From positions 1-20,227 of the forward strand of contig NGBS01001204.1 in the NCBI GenBank assembly GCA_002245135.1: a stretch of DNA of 20,227 nucleotides, in the 5' to 3' direction. Both the position numbers and the translations under genes were made by a program. The stretch is from Proteromonas lacertae. Lineage: Eukaryota > Sar > Bigyra > Opalinata > Proteromonadidae. Every line of letters begins with the position of its first letter. Position 1 is the stretch's first letter. The notes beneath the pieces are model-generated. The model worked only from the letters and a program-made list of their open reading frames with translations, was not told the DNA's origin and made no database searches. Positions 17,062 through 20,227 of this stretch are shown one piece after another.

Positions 17062-18234
17062 TTATAAGTTCTTCATCATCTTCTCAAACTCTTCAGCTTT
17101 CTTTCTTTTCTCTTCTTCAATTCTCTTCTTAAACTCTTCTTCCATTTTCTTTTCTAATTCATCGTTTTCTTTTTTCATCTTTTCTTCCATTTGTCTCTTT
17201 TGTTCTAATACCCATTTCTTTCTTAACTCTTCTTGTTGTCTCATATTCTCTTCTTCTTGAAGCATTCTAATAACAACTAATTCTTCTTTTCTTTTCTTTT
17301 CTGCTTCTTCTTGTTTTCTTTTTCTCTCTGCTTCTTCTTGTACTTTTCTAACTCTTTCTTCTTCTTGTTGTTTTTTCTTTTTTTCTTCATCTTCTTGTTT
17401 CTTTCTCTCTGCATCTTGATGTTTAATTTTCTCTTCTATCTCTTTTTGTTTTTCTTCATCTTTTTTAGTTAATTCAGCATTAAAATATTTCAATTCAGCA
17501 TCCAGAATATCAATATCAGTAACATCAAGAAGTGTAGTATCAGACCTTGGTGACATTGGAGGTGTAAAGGTAGGACTTTGGCTACTTAATAAATCATCAG
17601 CAGATGTTCTTGATTCAGTATCTTTCACAATTATACCCATTGGTTCATCAACAAAATCAGAATCCTTAACAATCTTTCTTTTCTTTAAATGAATTAATTC
17701 ATCATCACTATCAATAACTGCTTTTGTTTTAGGTTTCTTTACAGTATCAGTTCTTCTTTTATAAACTCTTTTAGGTTTTTGAGGTACAGTTGGTGGTGGT
17801 GGTTCTTGTTGTGGTTGTTGTTGTTGTTTTAACTGAGGTTGAATAAAAGGTTTAATCGGTTTTACATTTGGTTTTACTATACTCTTCATCTCATCGTCAC
17901 TAAAGTATAAATTCATATACTCATTTTGATCTAATGTCTCTAGATGTTTAATGGGAATTAACTTCTGATTATCAAACTTACATGAAAAGCAATAATAAAC
18001 TGCTGTAGCTGACTTCTCTAATTCGATATAGTTGAATTGTGGTGGACTTTGCTTCTTCTTTGATTTTTTGCTGTCATCATAAGCCAAACTTTGAATATAC
18101 ATTTCGTCGCAAAATGTCTTTAAATGCTGGATGTTACGACTCACTTTCTGATAGAACTCATAAGCCTGTCCCTTTAATGGAAGCTGGGAGCATAATTCTG
18201 AATTGGTTGGTTGTTTGACTCTGTCTGCTGGCAT
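17062..18234 (-). CDS. Accessory protein with long charged C-terminal helix
   Basis: This 390-residue protein looks whole. I do not recognise it. The N-terminal part (residues 1-120) is mixed helical with YYCFSCKF (80-87), a CxxC pair. The middle is disordered: poly-Gln and Pro-rich (134-152), basic clusters KPKRVYKRR and KKPKTK (153-171) and HLKKRKIVK (182-190) that could act as nuclear localisation signals, and Ser/Pro-rich PTFTPPMSPR (221-230). Residues about 245-390 are almost only Glu, Lys, Arg, Gln and hydrophobics in a helical pattern, either a long coiled coil or a single alpha helix of the ER/K type. It is the distal gene of the minus-strand accessory arm, converging with the integrase gene (137-base spacer). 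The role is unknown; a spacer or bridging protein is possible. Confidence 0.78.
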   Translation of the reverse strand: MPADRVKQPTNSELCSQLPLKGQAYEFYQKVSRNIQHLKTFCDEMYIQSLAYDDSKKSKKKQSPPQFNYIELEKSATAVYYCFSCKFDNQKLIPIKHLETLDQNEYMNLYFSDDEMKSIVKPNVKPIKPFIQPQLKQQQQPQQEPPPPTVPQKPKRVYKRRTDTVKKPKTKAVIDSDDELIHLKKRKIVKDSDFVDEPMGIIVKDTESRTSADDLLSSQSPTFTPPMSPRSDTTLLDVTDIDILDAELKYFNAELTKKDEEKQKEIEEKIKHQDAERKKQEDEEKKKKQQEEERVRKVQEEAERKRKQEEAEKKRKEELVVIRMLQEEENMRQQEELRKKWVLEQKRQMEEKMKKENDELEKKMEEEFKKRIEEEKRKKAEEFEKMMKNL

Positions 18235-18306
18235 TTTTGATTGAATGATTGAATAATTAATTTTCTATTAAAGTAAAAAAATGAAAAAAATAAAATACTG
18301 AAAATG

Positions 18307-18330
18307 AGTAAGAAAAGTGTGAATGAAAAA
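18307..18330 (-). promoter_or_regulatory. Weak promoter-like module upstream of the charged-helix protein gene
   Basis: On the minus strand TTCATTCACACTTTTCTTAC is followed by TCATTTTC. It resembles TTCATTCGTAAATTTCTTGC at 19478-19498. It lies about 76 bases before the ATG at 18234, further than usual. Confidence 0.33.
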
Positions 18331-18415
18331 AAACGGTTTTTCTTTATGTAATTTTTTAAGGGGGTACAAAAAATAACTTTCAAAAATCAAATACGAAAAA
18401 AGACTATATATAAAA

Positions 18416-18799
18416 TTAAATATTTATGATTGGTTTTTGAATTTCAATCTCAGGTTTATTAATAGGAATAATTTCTATTTCTGTTTCTAATTGCTCTTCA
18501 TCTTCATTATCACTAACATTTCTAGAATTTATTCTACTATTTTCAGGTGTTAAAGTAAATGGAATAGCAGAAACAATAGTAGATTTTCTTAATGCTAATT
18601 GAACAGCAGGTTCTGGCTCAGCTAATATTTCACTTAATTCTGGAGGACAGGCTTTATGATAACACCATGCACATATTCTCTTGCATTTATAAAGAACCCA
18701 TAGAACTACACAACCTAATAAAATATACAGTTCTTGTTTCAAACCATTTAAAGTATCTTTCATATCACCTAACATAACTAAAGATGTATTATATGGCAT
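18416..18799 (-). CDS. Single-span membrane protein with Cys-rich juxtamembrane segment
   Basis: This 127-residue protein looks whole. A hydrophobic segment of about 15-17 residues (LYILLGCVVLWVLYK, residues about 24-38) follows a short polar N terminus without a classical cleavable signal peptide. Five cysteines cluster in and just after it (C30, C39, C43, C46, C51), in KCKRICAWCYHKACPP. The positive charge after the span predicts a cytoplasmic C-terminal side. The tail is disordered, with an acidic stretch DNEDEEQLETEIE (about 97-109) and an Ile/Pro-rich end. Cysteines next to a membrane span may be palmitoylated or bind metal. It lies in the accessory arm between the charged-helix and zinc-protein genes. 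I do not recognise it. A role in membrane contact or envelope association is a guess. Confidence 0.72.
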   Translation of the reverse strand: MPYNTSLVMLGDMKDTLNGLKQELYILLGCVVLWVLYKCKRICAWCYHKACPPELSEILAEPEPAVQLALRKSTIVSAIPFTLTPENSRINSRNVSDNEDEEQLETEIEIIPINKPEIEIQKPIINI

Positions 18800-18828
18800 A
18801 TTATGTGAAATTATTTATATATAAAAAC

Positions 18829-18849
18829 GCATAGAAATATAAAAATGAA
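18829..18849 (-). promoter_or_regulatory. Promoter-like module of the membrane protein gene
   Basis: On the minus strand TTCATTTTTATATTTCTATGC is followed by GTTTTTATATATAAA, about 33 bases before the ATG at 18799. The order TTCATT, TTCT, T-run, TATA matches the other modules with one substitution in the TTCTT core. Confidence 0.45.
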
Positions 18850-18863
18850 TTTTAAACCAAAAG

Positions 18864-19446
18864 TTAATTAATTATACAAGTAGGTGATGTAGTTAGATCT
18901 ACTGTAGCTACCCCCGGGATAGAACTTGTAGGTGTTTCTACTTTAGCAATATCTACCTTTGGTCGACCCTCGGCAGTGGAACTATTCTCTACTTTACGCT
19001 TCTTATCTTCTCCACTATTATCACTTCCTTTCTTTACTTCTTCATATCTTCTCTTCTTCTTATTTCTACACTCTGTACAAGATTTATAGAATACACCTTC
19101 ACTCTTATAACCAAATTCATCATTAGCTTTCTTCTTACCACAAGTACTACATATCTGTGAATCTGGATCTGACTTTGTTATATCCTTTCTTTTTTTAGAT
19201 TTAGATTCACTTTGTTTTTCTTCCTTCACTTCTTCTTCTTCCATTGTTATATCAATATCATCACCTGGTTGTTCACTCCATTCTGGATCATCTTCATACT
19301 CTTCAATCACAGAATACATACCATCCAGCATATCCTTAAATACTTTAATAATTAATGATTTTACATCAGACATATCATTCTCATACATTCACCTTCTTGT
19401 AAGTGTTTTCAATACTAGCATCAAGTTCATTTTGTAAATCACTCAT
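18864..19446 (-). pseudogene. Four-cysteine zinc-binding protein gene, apparently broken near its front
   Basis: The main open part encodes an acidic protein with a helix (VKSLIIKVFKDMLDGMYSVI), a Glu-rich stretch, a basic patch KSKKRKD, and a CxxC-x20-CxxC zinc-type module: C80-STC83 and C104-TEC107 (numbering from 19388) in SQICSTCGKKKANDEFGYKS and YKSCTECRNKKKRR. This treble of CxxC, 'F' and 'C.eCr..kk' is a widespread DNA-binding or nuclease-associated zinc module in fungi and phages. The C terminus is Ser/Thr/Pro-rich. The promoter-like module at 19478-19489 suggests the gene begins at the ATG at 19446, about 34 bases away; the open part with the zinc module starts later. I therefore score it as broken, about one break, though a start at 19388 cannot be excluded. 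A regulatory or DNA-binding role is likely but not shown. Confidence 0.6.
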
Positions 19447-19477
19447 TTTAATTTATGTAGATTATTTTCAAAAATCG

Positions 19478-19498
19478 GCAAGAAATTTACGAATGAAA
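19478..19498 (-). promoter_or_regulatory. Promoter-like module of the zinc-protein gene
   Basis: On the minus strand CATTCGTAAATTTCTTGCC is followed by GATTTTTGAAAATA. It shares the exact 12-mer TAAATTTCTTGC with the module of the major-capsid-like gene 18 kb away (1481-1492). Confidence 0.52.
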
Positions 19499-19618
19499 AG
19501 AATTATGTAATATTATGTTTATTTCTATTCAGCCAATCAAAAAACAAAATTCAATTAAAACCAATGATTTAAGAATTAGTTATGAAATCTTAGTCTTTCT
19601 TCAATGATGTTTTTTTCA

Positions 19619-19930
19619 TCAATACCATAACGCTTTAACATCTTTGGTTTTTCTGCGCTCTTCTTCAGGATCAACCCATTTTCTAGGGCGTATGGTTGCT
19701 TGTGCTACTCTAGTTGGTTTATGAATTGCACGCCATTCTTCATACTTTCTATCATCCTCATCAGCTGTATCAGATGTATACCACATTACTACTGGAGGTG
19801 ATGGTGGTGGTGGTTGAGCTACTATTCTAGCTACTTCACTTTCAATGATTGCATAGATTCTTTCAAAGTCTTCATCTTCACGCTTATTTCTATCTTCTAT
19901 ATTAACATTCTCGATCCAAATTCTTGACAT
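19619..19930 (-). CDS. Small acidic/proline protein of unknown function
   Basis: This 103-residue protein starts at ATG 19930, 31 bases after a good match to the element's promoter-like module, and looks whole. The N terminus is highly charged (NIEDRNKREDEDFERIYAII), predicted helical. A proline run AQPPPPSPPVV follows (residues about 38-48), then an acidic stretch and a basic C-terminal region with IRPRKWVDPEEERRKTK. It has no cysteines, signal peptide or membrane span. It is the outermost gene of the right arm. I do not recognise it; the promoter match is the best evidence that it is a real gene. Confidence 0.62.
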   Translation of the reverse strand: MSRIWIENVNIEDRNKREDEDFERIYAIIESEVARIVAQPPPPSPPVVMWYTSDTADEDDRKYEEWRAIHKPTRVAQATIRPRKWVDPEEERRKTKDVKALWY

Positions 19931-19949
19931 TCTTTTGAAATTATGATTG

Positions 19950-19978
19950 ATAAAAACAATAAGAAAAAGTTAAATGAA
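19950..19978 (-). promoter_or_regulatory. Promoter-like module of the outermost right-arm gene
   Basis: On the minus strand TTCATTTAACTTTTTCTTAT is followed directly by TGTTTTTAT. It matches the plus-strand module at 6640-6668 (TTCATTTGATAAATTCTTAT then TGTTTTTTTAT) at most positions outside the six-base spacer, and lies about 31 bases from the ATG at 19930. Confidence 0.55.
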
Positions 19979-20071
19979 ATTATATACAAAAAACAAAAGA
20001 AAAAATTTTAACCCATAAAATTACTCATACACTAAAATATATAAAGAAATTTAAATTCACCGCTTCCTCCA

Positions 20072-20188
20072 GTATAACCCGTACCAAAAACTAATTTACA
20101 CTCAAATCGCTTATTCTTACCTGTAGAAGGCACCTAAGAATAGTCTGGTACGGGTTACCCACCTACAGTGATATTCTTACGGTTATAC
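20072..20188. repeat. Nested inverted repeats near the right edge
   Basis: TAACCCGTACCA (20075-20086) pairs perfectly with TGGTACGGGTTA (20146-20157). Inside it, TATTCTTA (20112-20119) pairs with TAAGAATA (20135-20142). An alternative outer pair is GTATAACC (20072-20079) with GGTTATAC (20181-20188). Two alternative folds thus share one left arm. The arms are less AT-rich than the rest of the window. A structured element end, replication origin or recombination site would look like this. Confidence 0.65.
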
Positions 20189-20227
20189 ATATATAATACA
20201 TATGAATTGAGGATGTTGTTGAGATTT

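Larger units (their letters stand above)
1..20227. mobile_element. Polinton/Maverick-class element, young fossil, left end outside window
   Basis: The combination of protein-primed family B polymerase, DDE integrase, adenovirus-type cysteine protease and two jelly-roll-capsid-type genes defines the Polinton (Maverick) class. All are present here with short spacers and no visible introns. The capsid-like gene runs off the left edge, so the left terminus is not in the window. The last roughly 180 bases hold inverted repeats that could belong to the right terminal region, but no terminal inverted repeat pair or target duplication can be shown. The element is broken: I estimate about eight breaks spread over five genes. 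Nine other reading frames look whole, which points to recent decay. Nothing in the window is clearly host sequence. Confidence 0.93.
19931..20227. other. Non-coding right tail, possible sub-terminal region
   Basis: After the promoter of the 19930 gene I see no coding sequence. From about 20060 the sequence becomes clearly less AT-rich and contains inverted repeats (see the repeat entry). It may be the beginning of the right terminal region of the element or the junction with host DNA. The left end is not in the window, so a terminal inverted repeat cannot be tested here. Confidence 0.4.

Noticed and set aside
17000-17260. Plus-strand Phe/Ser-rich frame
   Set aside because: Antisense of the Glu/Lys-rich charged helix; GAA/AAG codons reversed give TTC/CTT.
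18174-18383. Minus-strand 69-codon frame with a hydrophobic Phe-rich segment
   Set aside because: It overlaps the start of the charged-helix gene in another frame and lies mostly in its T-rich promoter spacer, which explains the Phe run.
18864-19388. Zinc module called as a complete HNH or endonuclease VII enzyme
   Set aside because: Only the two CxxC pairs are visible; no HNH-type His/Asn core follows, so only zinc binding is supported.
20060-20200. tRNA gene at the right edge
   Set aside because: The arms pair as simple nested hairpins; I see no cloverleaf spacing, T-loop GTTCRA or acceptor pairing.
1-20227. Free virophage or adenovirus genome
   Set aside because: Gene content is Polinton-like (pPolB, DDE integrase, C5 protease, two capsid-type genes), and several broken genes argue for an integrated relic rather than a replicating virus. 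An adintovirus-type relative cannot be separated from Polintons by eye.

Overview
The window is almost entirely one Polinton (Maverick)-class element, a large virus-like DNA element of eukaryotic genomes. The diagnostic parts are a protein-primed family B DNA polymerase (minus strand, about 10701-14760), a retroviral-type DDE integrase (15764-16924), an adenovirus-type cysteine protease (5216-5776) and two capsid-type genes (penton-like 1493-2465, major-capsid-like 1-1438). The DNA is very AT-rich, with short spacers and no introns that I can see. The host is a eukaryote. A fungus such as a glomeromycete is one possibility, suggested only by base composition and the style of a CxxC...CxxC protein. 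I treat the element as a fossil: at least five genes are broken, with about eight breaks in all. Most other reading frames are long and clean, so the copy looks young. The left end lies outside the window; the right end may lie near 20.05-20.23 kb but is not proven.

Layout. 1-2465 (minus): capsid block, penton-like gene upstream of the major-capsid-like gene. 2545-5223 (plus): an 892-residue protein I do not recognise, with an acidic N terminus, Asn- and Pro-rich linkers and a very basic C terminus. 5216-5776 (minus): maturation protease, tail to tail with the previous gene. 5872-10664 (plus): a basic glycine-rich core-like protein, a small charged protein, and a long broken gene with a basic head, proline-rich linker and very long coiled coil. 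10701-14760 (minus): DNA polymerase. 14921-15664 (plus): a possible OB-fold single-strand DNA-binding protein, divergent from the polymerase. 15764-16924 (plus): integrase. 17062-19930 (minus): accessory arm with a charged-helix protein, a one-span membrane protein, a four-cysteine zinc protein and a small proline-rich protein. 19931-20227: non-coding, with less AT-rich nested inverted repeats.

How the parts fit. Polymerase plus candidate SSB would form the replication module, integrase the insertion module, and capsid genes plus protease the virion module. Several proteins carry sequences fitting the adenovirus protease consensus, which links the unrecognised proteins to virion maturation. 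Nearly every gene start on both strands is preceded by a related module, TTCATT-like, then TTCTT(A/G)NN(A/G)TTTTT-like, then often a TATA run, about 20-90 bases before the ATG. This looks like an element-specific promoter system and is the most interesting signal here. I saw no packaging ATPase in the window.
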